Assembly: GCA_016794285.1 (NCBI GenBank)
Contig: JAEUKO010000026.1
Coordinates: 1 to 24,460 of the forward strand
Direction of reading: 5' to 3'
DNA from: UBA1573 sp016794285
GTDB taxonomy: Bacteria; Pseudomonadota; Alphaproteobacteria; Micavibrionales; Micavibrionaceae
Length of the DNA stretch: 24,460 bases
Position 1 is the first letter of the stretch. Each line of letters starts with the position of its first letter. Both the position numbers and the translations under genes were made by a program. Under the pieces are notes generated by a model. That model searched no databases and was not told the origin of the DNA. It saw only the letters and a program-made list of their open reading frames with translations. Shown one piece after another: positions 14,924 to 22,682 of this stretch.

Positions 14924-17288
14924 AGTTGCTGTGATTGGATCAGGCGTTATGGGATCGGGGATTGCAGCCCAGATCGCCAATGCGGGCATTCCTGTTGTCC
15001 TGCTCGACATTAAACTGCCCGATAAGAACCTTGCCGCTGCTGCGGTGGAGCGGATGCTCAAAACCGATCCAGCCCCCTTCATGCACCCGAAAAATGCAGC
15101 CCTGATTACCTGCGGCAACCTCGAAGATGATTTAGACCTTTTGAAAGATGTGGACTGGATTATTGAGGTGGTCCTAGAAGACCTCAAAGTCAAACACGCA
15201 ACCTATGAGAAGCTCAACGCTGTGCGTAAGGCCGGATCAATTATTTCGTCGAACACATCAACCATTCCGCTGCACACCTTGGCGGAGCCTTTCGGCGAAA
15301 CTTTTGCCAAGGATTTTTTGATTACCCACTTCTTTAATCCCCCCCGCTATATGCGTTTGTTAGAACTGGTTATCTCTCCCAAAACACGTCCAGACGCGGT
15401 CCAGACCATTCGTGAATTTTGCGATGTAAGCCTTGGAAAAGGGGTGGTGCAGTGTCACGACACCCCTGGATTTATTGCAAACCGCCTCGGTGTTTTCTGG
15501 ATGCAGGCAGGAATTAATGCTGCGGTTGAGAAAAATGTTCCTGTGGAAGTGGCTGACGCTGTCATGTCCAAACCTGTAGGGATTCCCAAAACCGGTATTT
15601 TTGGATTGATTGATCTGGTTGGGGTTGATCTGATGCCAAAACTAGCCGATTCCATGCTCTCTACCCTCCCCCAAAAGGACGAATACCGCTCTCTTTACAA
15701 AGACTTTTCCTTTATTCACGAGATGATTAAAGCCGGATACACGGGGCGAAAGGGCAAAGGCGGGTTTTACCGATTGGACGACAAACGTCGCAAACTCTCT
15801 TTGAATCTGAAAGCCTCCACGTTTGATGCGGTTTCTTCTTATGCCCCTTCGGAAAAAGAGCCTTCTTTGCCCTCAATAGAAGCCGGAAAACAGGGGCTTA
15901 AAGCTGTGGTTACCTCCCCTGATATGGGCGGGATCTATGCATGGGATGTTTTAGGCCCGACTTTGGCTTACGCCGCCTCACTGGTTCCCGAGATTGCCGA
16001 GACGATTGCCGATGTCGATGAGGCCATGCGCCTTGGGTATAATTGGAAAAAAGGCCCCTTCCAGATGATTGATGATCTGGGGCCGGCATGGTTTGCCGAA
16101 AAACTGCGTGAGATGGAGCGGCCTGTTCCGGCACTGCTTGAAAAACTTGGCACAGGGAATTTCTACAAAATCGAAAACGGAATTCTCCACTATTTTGGAA
16201 CAGATGGTCTCTACCACGAAGTTATTCGTGCCAAAGGCGTTCTTCTTCTTGAGGACATTAAACGCGCCAGCAAGCCAGTTTTCAAAACATCCTCAGCAGC
16301 ATTGTGGGATATCGGGGATCGTGTCTTGTGTCTTGAATTTACCGGCAAGATGAACGCCATTGACGATCAGGTTTTCGCAGTCATTGACCATGCCCTAAAA
16401 ATCACAGGTCCCGCAAAGGATTTTGCTGCACTTGTTGTTTACAATGAAGGCTCGGCCTTTTCGGCGGGGGCCAATCTGGGCCTTGCATTGTTTGCCGCCA
16501 ATATTGCTTTATGGCCGCAAATTGAAGAACTTGTTTCTGGGGGACAGCGTGCTTACAAAGCTCTGAAATTTGCACCCTTCCCTGTGGTCTCGGCCCCAAG
16601 CGGAATTGCCCTTGGCGGCGGATGCGAAATTTTGCTGCACTCTGATCATGTGCAGGCCCATGCCGAGACCTATTGCGGATTGGTCGAAGTCGGAGTTGGC
16701 TTTATTCCCGGGTGGGGTGGTTGCAAGGAAATGATCCTTCGCTACAGGGACCGCGAACAGGCCGCTTATGACAGAGCAACCGGAGGACAAAAAATCTGGT
16801 TCTCTCCTAAAAATACTCCCATGGGGGCAACCCGCCAAGCCTTTGAGACCATCGCAACAGCCAAGGTTGCCAAATCGGCTGCAGATGCCAAAGACATAGG
16901 GTATTTGCGGGAAAGCGATGGGATCACCATGAACCGTGATCGCTTGTTGTATGATGCCAAAGCTCAAGCCTTGGAACTGACCAAAAATTACACTCCGCCC
17001 GTTATGAGGGAAGAAATTCGTCTGCCTGGTCCATCGGGGAAGATGGCTCTGGACTTGGCGGTTGCGGACCTTCGCAAATCCGGCAAGGCCTCGCCGTATG
17101 ATGTTGTGGTTTGCGAGGCTCTCGCCCGTGTTCTCTCAGGTGGGGAGAAAGCCGATTGGACCAACCCGCTCAAAGAAGACGATATTGTCAAATTGGAACG
17201 GGACGAGTTCATGAAACTGGCCAAGAATCCAAACACCATCGATCGGATTGAACATATGCTGAATACTGGAAAACCACTGCGGAATTAG
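14910..17288 (+). CDS. FadN-type 3-hydroxyacyl-CoA dehydrogenase / enoyl-CoA hydratase
   Basis: Bifunctional beta-oxidation enzyme with the dehydrogenase first and the hydratase last, as in Bacillus FadN and opposite to E. coli FadB. The 792 residues show the NAD site VIGSGVMGSGIAAQIANAG (8-26), the dehydrogenase residues in SSNTST (113-118), ITHFFNPP with His140, LELV with Glu152, and DTPGFIANR (184-192); a second dehydrogenase-like C-domain follows to about 430. The hydratase (about 465-690) has the oxyanion segments SAFSAGANL (515-523) and ALGGGCEIL, and both expected acids, Glu573 and Glu593. AAAAGGAT precedes the ATG, which overlaps the upstream gene by 14 bases. With the thiolase it covers hydration, oxidation and cleavage; the acyl-CoA dehydrogenase must be encoded elsewhere. 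Confidence 0.93.
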   Translation: MTINKVAVIGSGVMGSGIAAQIANAGIPVVLLDIKLPDKNLAAAAVERMLKTDPAPFMHPKNAALITCGNLEDDLDLLKDVDWIIEVVLEDLKVKHATYEKLNAVRKAGSIISSNTSTIPLHTLAEPFGETFAKDFLITHFFNPPRYMRLLELVISPKTRPDAVQTIREFCDVSLGKGVVQCHDTPGFIANRLGVFWMQAGINAAVEKNVPVEVADAVMSKPVGIPKTGIFGLIDLVGVDLMPKLADSMLSTLPQKDEYRSLYKDFSFIHEMIKAGYTGRKGKGGFYRLDDKRRKLSLNLKASTFDAVSSYAPSEKEPSLPSIEAGKQGLKAVVTSPDMGGIYAWDVLGPTLAYAASLVPEIAETIADVDEAMRLGYNWKKGPFQMIDDLGPAWFAEKLREMERPVPALLEKLGTGNFYKIENGILHYFGTDGLYHEVIRAKGVLLLEDIKRASKPVFKTSSAALWDIGDRVLCLEFTGKMNAIDDQVFAVIDHALKITGPAKDFAALVVYNEGSAFSAGANLGLALFAANIALWPQIEELVSGGQRAYKALKFAPFPVVSAPSGIALGGGCEILLHSDHVQAHAETYCGLVEVGVGFIPGWGGCKEMILRYRDREQAAYDRATGGQKIWFSPKNTPMGATRQAFETIATAKVAKSAADAKDIGYLRESDGITMNRDRLLYDAKAQALELTKNYTPPVMREEIRLPGPSGKMALDLAVADLRKSGKASPYDVVVCEALARVLSGGEKADWTNPLKEDDIVKLERDEFMKLAKNPNTIDRIEHMLNTGKPLRN

Positions 17289-17306
17289 GACCTCTCCCTC
17301 CAACCC

Positions 17307-17332
17307 GCCCTCTCCCTGACAAGGGAAAGGGC
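17307..17332. terminator. Hairpin between convergent fadN-like and SPFH genes
   Basis: GCCCTCTCCCT (17307-17317) and AGGGAAAGGGC (17322-17332) form an 11-pair stem with one mismatch and a GACA loop, centred in the 57-base gap between two converging genes. The position suits a bidirectional terminator, but neither side has a clear T-run, so termination is inferred from place and stem strength. Confidence 0.45.
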
Positions 17333-17345
17333 AAGGAGGAAAAAG

Positions 17346-19370
17346 TTAAGCAGCGTCTTTGGATTTAACCATTTGCGCCAATAAGACTTGAACAAGGCCG
17401 GATGTGTCTCCTGCTCCGCTGCCAGTGGCCCCCGAAACCTGAATGTCAGGAGTAATTTTAAGACCAGCTGCCGCAATTGATTTGACCACTTCAACCATTG
17501 TTACTCCTTGGGCTGTCAAAGCATCCACTTGGTCGCGGTAGGCTTTGGCCTGAGCTTCCCCTTTGGAGCGAATAACCCCCGCCTCAGCATCCCCCACTTG
17601 CGTGGTTTGCGTGGCTTCAGCTTCGGCCATCATGCTCACGCGAGCAGCATCCCCCCGCGCCCGTTCTTCTGTTTGCCGAGCTTCATGCTGTGAAACTTTA
17701 ATGCCAGCTTCAGCGGTAATGATCGCCAGCTGTTGGTCAGCCTCCGCTTTGGTTTTTTCAAACTCAATCCGGCGTTGTTCGGCTTCTTTCTTGGCATCAA
17801 ACATTGATTTTTCTTGCTCGGCCAAGTTTTTTTGCTGGGTTGTTTGCATCAAAGCTTCCGGCAAATGGATATTGGTAATCATCACCGAAACAACCTCGAC
17901 GCGGTATTTGGTAAGATCCGCCCGAACAGCATCTTCGGCTCCCTTTTGCTCCTCAGCGCGGTTTTGCTGGTAAGAAATTGCTGGAGACCGCGAGACTTGC
18001 GCCCTAAAAATCCCGTCAATTTGAGGATGAATCACATTGCTTTCCAGTTCAGCAATTGACCCCAGTTTCTGCACAATATACGGAGCATTTTCGGGGAGAA
18101 TGCGATACTGGCAACGCACTTCGATTTGCATGGGAAACCCATCATGCGAAACCACCTGGAAAGGATCAAAGGCTTTGACTCCCTCTTCTCTCCGACTGCG
18201 ATCCCCTCCCCAATCGACCGAACGCGTTGTCGTAGGAATAATGATTGACGTATAGGCTAGCGGATTGATGTTATACGCCCCGGGCCCCAGAACTTCTTTC
18301 TGAATTCCCCGAAATCCCTTAGGGACAACGTGACGGGTTTTTCCGCCTTCTTCCCATGTTGCATCACCATGACTTGCTTCGGCAACGTATTCGGATGGGT
18401 CTTTGCCAATGTTGGAAATCAAAACGGCGACCTCTCCTTTTGAAACCTTAATTTGCTCACGAATTGAGACCGAGAACAAATACGGGTTAATATAATAGGT
18501 CCCGGGGGTCAGAATGTTTTCCTGTGGGCCACGAGAACCTCCATTGTTCAAGAAAGCTTGGCCGTCTTGGAAGTTGTTGTGCCCTTCCGGCGTTTTAACC
18601 ACCACGTCAGAGACATTCATCGGTAACCCGTCTCGCGCCTCAACAATACCAATTTCATTTTCGCCAATGCTGACCGCATCGTGAATTTCAACTTTGAAAA
18701 TTTCAGTGTTGATATTATAGGTCCCGGGACGAAGAAAATCGATCTGAGGTCCTTTTTGGCCACCGTTTTTCAGAAAGGCATCCGCCCGTTGAAAAAGTGT
18801 GTGTCCTTCAACGCTGTGACCCAACAACCGGCCAGTTGCAAGCGGTTCACCATCCATGGCTGTTACCACACCAACTTGCCCTTCGCGAATAACTGTTTTT
18901 TTGATTTTGGTGACTTTGAACAAATAGGGATTGATCTTGAAGGTTCCGTTGGTCAGAAAACGCAATTGCTTGCCGCGAATTCCTCCGTTCTTCAAAAACT
19001 CAACAGGATTCTGGAAGTTTCCATGCGTGTTGCCCGCTGGATCATCGGCAAAGATACGACCCGCCGAAAGAGGGGCTCCGTCCGTTGCTTCAATAATCCC
19101 CAACTCATCTGCCCCAATCGTCAGAAAGACAGGTTTTGAGACAACGCTTACGATTGGCCACAAAATAAAATGGAGTCCCGGGGCAAGATAGTTTGCCTTC
19201 AGCCCCACTTGATTTTCCATCGCAAAGACGCGTCCACTTTCCAGAGAAGATCCAATGTATCTCTGTTCCATAACAGCAATCTCGTTGGAACCAACATTAA
19301 CCAGAAAGCGGGTTAGAAGAAACCCAACAGCGAAAGCCGCTAAAAGATAGAGCATATACTCAACAAGCAT
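17346..19370 (-). CDS. SPFH/flotillin-like membrane protein with N-terminal repeats
   Basis: A 674-residue scaffold protein. One membrane helix (about 3-25) is followed by roughly five units of 60-75 residues (starting near 27, 86, 161, 235 and 310). Each begins E-x-G/A-I/V-V/I-x-x-x-x-G, three carry F-L-x-N-G-G-x-x-G-x-Q, and each ends L-x-P-G-x-Y/F/H-x-I-N-P. A Band 7/SPFH domain spans about 400-510, then a charged coiled coil rich in Ala, Glu and Gln (510-615), and a Gly/Ser-rich tail. Repeats, SPFH domain and helix in this order recall eukaryotic major vault protein, though here with a membrane anchor. SPFH proteins form oligomeric cages or rings in membranes. AAAGGA precedes the ATG. It is divergent from the ribbon-helix-helix gene across a very AT-rich gap. 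Confidence 0.88.
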   Translation of the reverse strand: MLVEYMLYLLAAFAVGFLLTRFLVNVGSNEIAVMEQRYIGSSLESGRVFAMENQVGLKANYLAPGLHFILWPIVSVVSKPVFLTIGADELGIIEATDGAPLSAGRIFADDPAGNTHGNFQNPVEFLKNGGIRGKQLRFLTNGTFKINPYLFKVTKIKKTVIREGQVGVVTAMDGEPLATGRLLGHSVEGHTLFQRADAFLKNGGQKGPQIDFLRPGTYNINTEIFKVEIHDAVSIGENEIGIVEARDGLPMNVSDVVVKTPEGHNNFQDGQAFLNNGGSRGPQENILTPGTYYINPYLFSVSIREQIKVSKGEVAVLISNIGKDPSEYVAEASHGDATWEEGGKTRHVVPKGFRGIQKEVLGPGAYNINPLAYTSIIIPTTTRSVDWGGDRSRREEGVKAFDPFQVVSHDGFPMQIEVRCQYRILPENAPYIVQKLGSIAELESNVIHPQIDGIFRAQVSRSPAISYQQNRAEEQKGAEDAVRADLTKYRVEVVSVMITNIHLPEALMQTTQQKNLAEQEKSMFDAKKEAEQRRIEFEKTKAEADQQLAIITAEAGIKVSQHEARQTEERARGDAARVSMMAEAEATQTTQVGDAEAGVIRSKGEAQAKAYRDQVDALTAQGVTMVEVVKSIAAAGLKITPDIQVSGATGSGAGDTSGLVQVLLAQMVKSKDAA

Positions 19371-19393
19371 GGCGTTGTCCTTTCGACAAGATC

Positions 19394-19490
19394 AGTTAAT
19401 AAAAAATATATAATATTATATAATAATATATATTTTATGTTTAAATTTATATTAAAATCAGAAATTATATATAATTAACTATTTTTAGAC
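19394..19490. promoter_or_regulatory. AT-rich divergent control region with a 16-base palindrome
   Basis: Nearly all bases here are A or T, unlike anything else in the window. TATATAATATTATATA (19407-19422) is a perfect palindrome. TATAAT-like hexamers occur on both strands, so a firm -10 call is not possible. The region separates the SPFH gene and the ribbon-helix-helix-like gene and must hold promoters for both. Confidence 0.55.
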
Positions 19491-19520
19491 AACCTATAGA
19501 GCAAAGAAGAAGGGGGTTAT

Positions 19521-19811
19521 ATGACCAAGGATATGAAAAGCGTTTGTTTGGTAATCCGCCACGACCAGTACGAAACCCTGCATAACATGAACATCAATGT
19601 CAGTGGATTCATCCGCGATGTGATAGACGACCGTCTGAGCGACCATACCATTATTCTAAATGTTCATCCAGAGACACGGGGTCTGTACGATCAAATTGTT
19701 TCCAATTCTCCGCAAGGTGACAGAGATATTGAACCCTATTTACGCGAAGCCCTTAAGAAAATGCTCTCTGACCGAATTGAAGCTATGAAAGCCTTGCAAG
19801 AATCTCTATGA
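19521..19811 (+). CDS. Ribbon-helix-helix-like small protein
   Basis: The 96-residue product opens with MTKDMKSVCLVIRHDQYETL, a likely beta strand and turn, then NINVSGFIRDVIDDRL (about 25-40), which fits the two-helix part of ribbon-helix-helix DNA-binding proteins (V-S-x-F-I-R-D-x-I-x-x-x-L). The second half (PYLREALKKMLSDRIEAMKAL) is a charged helix. AGAAGGGGG precedes the ATG. It could be an autoregulator, or the antitoxin of a toxin pair, but no toxin-like gene adjoins it. Its last codons overlap by four bases (ATGA) a frame continuous with the EF-hand gene. The family call is moderate. Confidence 0.55.
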   Translation: MTKDMKSVCLVIRHDQYETLHNMNINVSGFIRDVIDDRLSDHTIILNVHPETRGLYDQIVSNSPQGDRDIEPYLREALKKMLSDRIEAMKALQESL

Positions 19812-19944
19812 ACTCTGTAAAACCGCCTGTCCGTAGTATGTCACAGCAAGAACGACAGGAGAGGATTTCTTACCCGCATGCGTATAAAGTTGTTTTTTCA
19901 AGCATTCTGCGGGGGAAATTTCTGAAAGAATGCGTTATACCTAG

Positions 19945-19957
19945 GTACACTGTGTAC
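19945..19957. promoter_or_regulatory. 13-base palindrome, candidate operator for the EF-hand/sigma operon
   Basis: GTACAC-T-GTGTAC is a perfect inverted repeat with a one-base centre, 36 bases before the EF-hand start at 19994. The preceding TTATAC could be part of a -10 element, placing the palindrome at or just after the start of transcription, where a repressor would block it. No -35 was fixed. Confidence 0.45.
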
Positions 19958-19993
19958 AAAAATAGGATTTCTCCGACAAAAGGATTTTTATTT

Positions 19994-20425
19994 ATGAAAA
20001 AAACATCTTGTGCCTTGCTGCTGACGGCTGGCTTACTCGCTTTTTCCTCTCCTGTTATGGCTGAACCAACGGCAGATGCCCCGACTCCTCCTCCGGCAGA
20101 CGGAGCAGGCGGCCCTCCCCCAACTGGCGGTCCAAACAGCCCAGACAGCAAAGCTAGACATGAAAAAATGTTTATGAAAGCTGATAAAAATGCCGATGGT
20201 TTTTTGACCAAAGAAGAGATGCTCGAATCTCACAAAGAAAAAATTGACCAGATGTTTAATGATTCGGACAGTGACAAAGACGGCAAACTGTCCAAAGACG
20301 AGGTGGATAAGGGCCGCGAGGTTATGCGGGCTAAAATGAAAGATCGTTGGAAGAACCGAAACAGCCAAAAAGAGGGGGACAAATCTCCTGAAGGCGAAGC
20401 ATCAGGAAAAGTGGGAGCCCCCTAA
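19994..20425 (+). CDS. Secreted EF-hand protein
   Basis: The 143-residue product has a clear signal peptide (MKKTSCALLLTAGLLAFSSPVMA, cut after about 23), a Pro/Gly-rich linker (TPPPADGAGGPPPTGGPN), then two EF-hand loops, DKNADGFLTKEE (about 64-75) and DSDKDGKLSKDE (about 92-103), with the expected D-x-N/D-x-D-G spacing and terminal Glu. The tail is basic and Lys/Glu-rich. It should bind calcium in the periplasm. An AAAAGGA stretch precedes this ATG. The frame is open upstream to 19808, but the signal peptide fixes the start here. It lies three bases before the sigma factor gene, so an exported calcium-binding protein is co-expressed with a sigma factor. Confidence 0.85.
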   Translation: MKKTSCALLLTAGLLAFSSPVMAEPTADAPTPPPADGAGGPPPTGGPNSPDSKARHEKMFMKADKNADGFLTKEEMLESHKEKIDQMFNDSDSDKDGKLSKDEVDKGREVMRAKMKDRWKNRNSQKEGDKSPEGEASGKVGAP

Positions 20426-20428
20426 CTC

Positions 20429-21013
20429 ATGAGCCACGGAGACCACGGGCAACTTGCTCTTTGGTTAGAACAAACGGCGAAGGGCGATGACCGCGCCTTT
20501 CGCCAGCTTGTTCACGCCTTGGGACAACGGATTTTCGGGCTCGCCTTCCGACTGTTACAAGGAGATCGCGCTCAGGCTGAGGACGTCATGCAAGACGTTC
20601 TTATTAAATTGTGGCAGAATGCCCCAAAATGGCAGGCTGGCGGATCGGTTCAGGCATGGGTGAGCCGTACCACTTATAATGCTTGCATGGACATTCACCG
20701 CAGTCCACGCAAACGATCCGTGGAGCTGCCAGAAGATTTACCCAGCCTTGCCGATACCGCCACCGACCAATTAAACCGCAAAGAACAACAGGACATTTTA
20801 CTCAAGGGGATCAAACACCTGCCAGAGAGACAACAGGAAGCTTTGCTCTTAACTTACTTTCACGAAAACAGTCGCAAAGAAGTCGCTCGCGCTATGGCCA
20901 CTTCTGAAAAAGCTGTTGAACATCTGGTAGCACGAGGACTTAAAACACTAGAGGCACACTTGCCTGCCAATTTGAATGGAGACCGTCATGACCGATACGC
21001 GCAATTATCTTGA
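20429..21013 (+). CDS. ECF-type RNA polymerase sigma factor
   Basis: A 194-residue group IV sigma factor. Region 2 spans about 20-90: RAFRQLVHALGQRIFGLAFRLL, then the core-binding DRAQAEDVMQDVLIKLW, then VQAWVSRTTYNACMDIHR (regions 2.3-2.4). Region 4 spans about 125-182: LLKGIKHLPERQQEALLLTYFHENSRKEVARAM...EKAVEHLVARGLKTLEAHL, with the helix-turn-helix. The ATG is three bases after the EF-hand gene, preceded by GGGAG. It overlaps the next gene by 26 bases, the usual arrangement for a sigma factor with its cognate anti-sigma. The trigger is unknown; the secreted calcium-binding neighbour suggests an envelope signal. Confidence 0.9.
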   Translation: MSHGDHGQLALWLEQTAKGDDRAFRQLVHALGQRIFGLAFRLLQGDRAQAEDVMQDVLIKLWQNAPKWQAGGSVQAWVSRTTYNACMDIHRSPRKRSVELPEDLPSLADTATDQLNRKEQQDILLKGIKHLPERQQEALLLTYFHENSRKEVARAMATSEKAVEHLVARGLKTLEAHLPANLNGDRHDRYAQLS

Positions 21014-21293
21014 CCCTGCCTATGGGCCGGTTGTGCCCATGATTCCCAAAGCTCGTCTGGATCAAATGCTAGATTTGGCTGTAAAGCAGCCTCAACACAA
21101 ATCCACACCGTTTTTCCTGAAACGGCACCCCATGATCTGGTCAGGCGGCCTTGCAACTGCTGCATGCTTGATTCTCGTTGTTGCGTTCACGCTGCTCGGT
21201 TATGAACCAGCATCAGACGATCGGGACTTTTTCGATGACCCCAGCATGGAAGTCAGCGAATTGATCCTTGCCGAGGCCATGGACGATTTCTGA
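20988..21293 (+). CDS. One-helix membrane protein, putative anti-sigma factor
   Basis: The 101-residue product has a cytoplasmic-looking N-terminal part (1-45) with a short helix KARLDQMLDLAVKQ, a single hydrophobic helix at about 49-71 (WSGGLATAACLILVVAFTLLGY), and a very acidic outer tail (DDRDFFDDPSMEVSELILAEAMDDF). It overlaps the sigma gene, with GGAG six bases before the ATG at 20988. Position and topology are those of anti-sigma factors, but the H-x-x-x-C-x-x-C zinc motif is absent and the protein is short. Call is from context. Confidence 0.6.
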   Translation: MTDTRNYLDPAYGPVVPMIPKARLDQMLDLAVKQPQHKSTPFFLKRHPMIWSGGLATAACLILVVAFTLLGYEPASDDRDFFDDPSMEVSELILAEAMDDF

Positions 21294-21340
21294 ACGTGGC
21301 CAGTTTCCGAATCTTGCACACCAGCCGAAAGAAGTGGTCT

Positions 21341-22039
21341 TTACAAACTTCCCGAAGGCTTCTCAGGTGACGTTTCAGGAGAAGAGGCTGGTGGAGAAAC
21401 CAAGTCCGTTGCGGGAACCGCCCCATCTGTTGAAGGTGTGGGAAGGGCAACTTCCCCACTGACTTCTTTCTCAGTTTCCTTCCCTTTACCTGTATCAACC
21501 TCTGCCCCATTCTGGGAATCGGGTATAGACGGACTAGCAACCGGATTAGGAGACGGAGCGGGTATAACATCCTGAGAAGTTTCTGGAGCCGCCACTTCCT
21601 TTTTATCTCCATCCTCTTTCTTAGGTTCACCCACGGGAACAGGGGTCCCTTCCCGAGGAGGAATCTTTTCTTTGACAGAAGATTCGGTTGGTGAAGTGCC
21701 ATCCTCAGAAATTATGCCTTTATCCTCGGCCTGCTTGACTAGGTCAGCCACTTCTCCGGTATCAATCGGAACGGTATCAATTGATTCGTCTTTGAGTTCA
21801 CCAACCAACAAAGTATCCGGTTCCATTGGCTCTTCCCCACCTGTCGCATACATATGGTCAACATAAGCCTGCCCGCGCTCCTGATAGTGGGCGGCATAAG
21901 AGTCGACCTGTTCCTGATGGCTTGCTCGCTGCTTAGGAAATAGGTTCATCACCTGATCGTCTGCCTGAACGGGCCCAGTCACCAAAAAAACAAGGAAAGA
22001 GGCGGCCTTGAGCAAGTCGCGGGGAAAAAAGAAACGCAT
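21341..22039 (-). CDS. Secreted Pro/Glu/Ser-rich protein of unknown function
   Basis: The 232-residue product starts with a signal peptide (MRFFFPRDLLKAASFLVFLV, cut after about residue 26 at VQA). Residues 27-70 are a polar helical segment (NLFPKQRASHQEQVDSYAAH, YVDHMYATGG), and from about 70 to the end the protein is low in complexity: Pro, Glu, Ser, Thr, Val and Lys with no Cys. It is probably a disordered periplasmic or outer-membrane-linked protein. No known domain was recognised. GGAGG lies upstream of the start on the minus strand. It converges with the putative anti-sigma gene, 47 bases apart. Confidence 0.7.
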   Translation of the reverse strand: MRFFFPRDLLKAASFLVFLVTGPVQADDQVMNLFPKQRASHQEQVDSYAAHYQERGQAYVDHMYATGGEEPMEPDTLLVGELKDESIDTVPIDTGEVADLVKQAEDKGIISEDGTSPTESSVKEKIPPREGTPVPVGEPKKEDGDKKEVAAPETSQDVIPAPSPNPVASPSIPDSQNGAEVDTGKGKETEKEVSGEVALPTPSTDGAVPATDLVSPPASSPETSPEKPSGSL

Positions 22040-22071
22040 ATTAAAAAGCCTCCGTACATAGCAACAAGGGC

Positions 22072-22086
22072 TTAGGGAACCCCTAA
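22072..22086. promoter_or_regulatory. Small inverted repeat upstream of the secreted protein gene
   Basis: TTAGGG (22072-22077) and CCCTAA (22081-22086) flank AAC. It lies 33 bases before the start at 22039 on the minus strand, so it would be in the leader or at the promoter. It may be an operator half-site pair or a small hairpin; a six-base repeat can also occur by chance. Confidence 0.25.
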
Positions 22087-22163
22087 ACCGCTCCTCCTAT
22101 TATGCGGGATCATAGACTTCAAGAAAAGTCCCAATATTTGTCAAAAAACAAATTATGCAAGAT

Positions 22164-22203
22164 TTATGGACATAGGCCGAAAATAAGGCTAAAAGTTCCA
22201 TAA
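22164..22203 (+). promoter_or_regulatory. Structured leader upstream of 22224
   Basis: TTATGGA (22164-22170) and TCCATAA (22197-22203) form a seven-pair outer stem; inside, TAGGCC and GGCTA can add a short inner stem with one bulge. The structure ends 20 bases before the start codon, just ahead of the GAGGG ribosome-binding site. No confident promoter was fixed upstream. Confidence 0.3.
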
Positions 22204-22223
22204 TTCAAACAATCGAGGGTTCC

Positions 22224-22682
22224 ATGTTGGACAGCTTACGTGCTTTATTTACACCCGCCGCTGATTTATACGCCCACTCCGTCAAAACCTGCTTAGAAGG
22301 CACGTTTGGCGAAGTCATTGTTTTTCAGCCAAAAGGAAGATGTCACTTTGAAGCCTTCTTTCGCCATCCGGTTTATGAGGTAGACCAAAGAGGGACAGGC
22401 TTTGAAGGCAAACAGGTTATCGCGCAAGGAAAAAGCGAAAATGGAGCCCTTCTTGCCCTATTTCACCGCTGCGCTCTTCCCTCTTCAGGGTGCCAGATAT
22501 GGGTCTACAGGGAAGCAGACCGCGAACGCGAAAATCTCCATACCTATGACGTGATAGGTTTTAGCAATGGAAATTTTATCAAAATAAACGAACGACTCGC
22601 AGCAAACTCCCCAAGTTTTATTGCCGAAAAACCCGAACGAATCGAAACTATTCCGGCGTTTTTTCTGCGTTCAATAGACTGA
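22224..22682 (+). CDS. Protein of unknown function
   Basis: A 152-residue soluble protein, no signal peptide. It has an N-terminal helix (MLDSLRALFTPAADLYAHSVKTCL), then strand-rich segments (GEVIVFQPKGRCHFEAFFRHPVYEVD, KQVIAQGKSENGALLALF, SGCQIWVYREADRE) and a C-terminal NGNFIKINERLAANSP. Four Cys are dispersed. I do not recognise a family. GAGGG stands seven bases before the ATG. The 3' end overlaps rsmE by 35 bases on the opposite strand, a reason to believe both reading frames are under constraint there. Confidence 0.6.
   Translation: MLDSLRALFTPAADLYAHSVKTCLEGTFGEVIVFQPKGRCHFEAFFRHPVYEVDQRGTGFEGKQVIAQGKSENGALLALFHRCALPSSGCQIWVYREADRERENLHTYDVIGFSNGNFIKINERLAANSPSFIAEKPERIETIPAFFLRSID

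Noticed and set aside
19911..19942. ECF-type promoter (GGAAAT ... CGTTAT) upstream of the EF-hand gene
   Set aside because: The spacing of about 12-14 bases is too short for ECF sigma promoters and the -35 lacks the AAC core.
19808..19993. N-terminal extension of the EF-hand gene starting with an ATGA overlap on the ribbon-helix-helix gene
   Set aside because: The extension would bury a clear signal peptide at residue 63, its composition is unlike a real protein, and a better ribosome-binding site precedes 19994.
21253..21702. 149-codon minus frame rich in Leu and Arg
   Set aside because: It overlaps the secreted protein gene in another frame and the end of the putative anti-sigma gene; no ribosome-binding site or domain.
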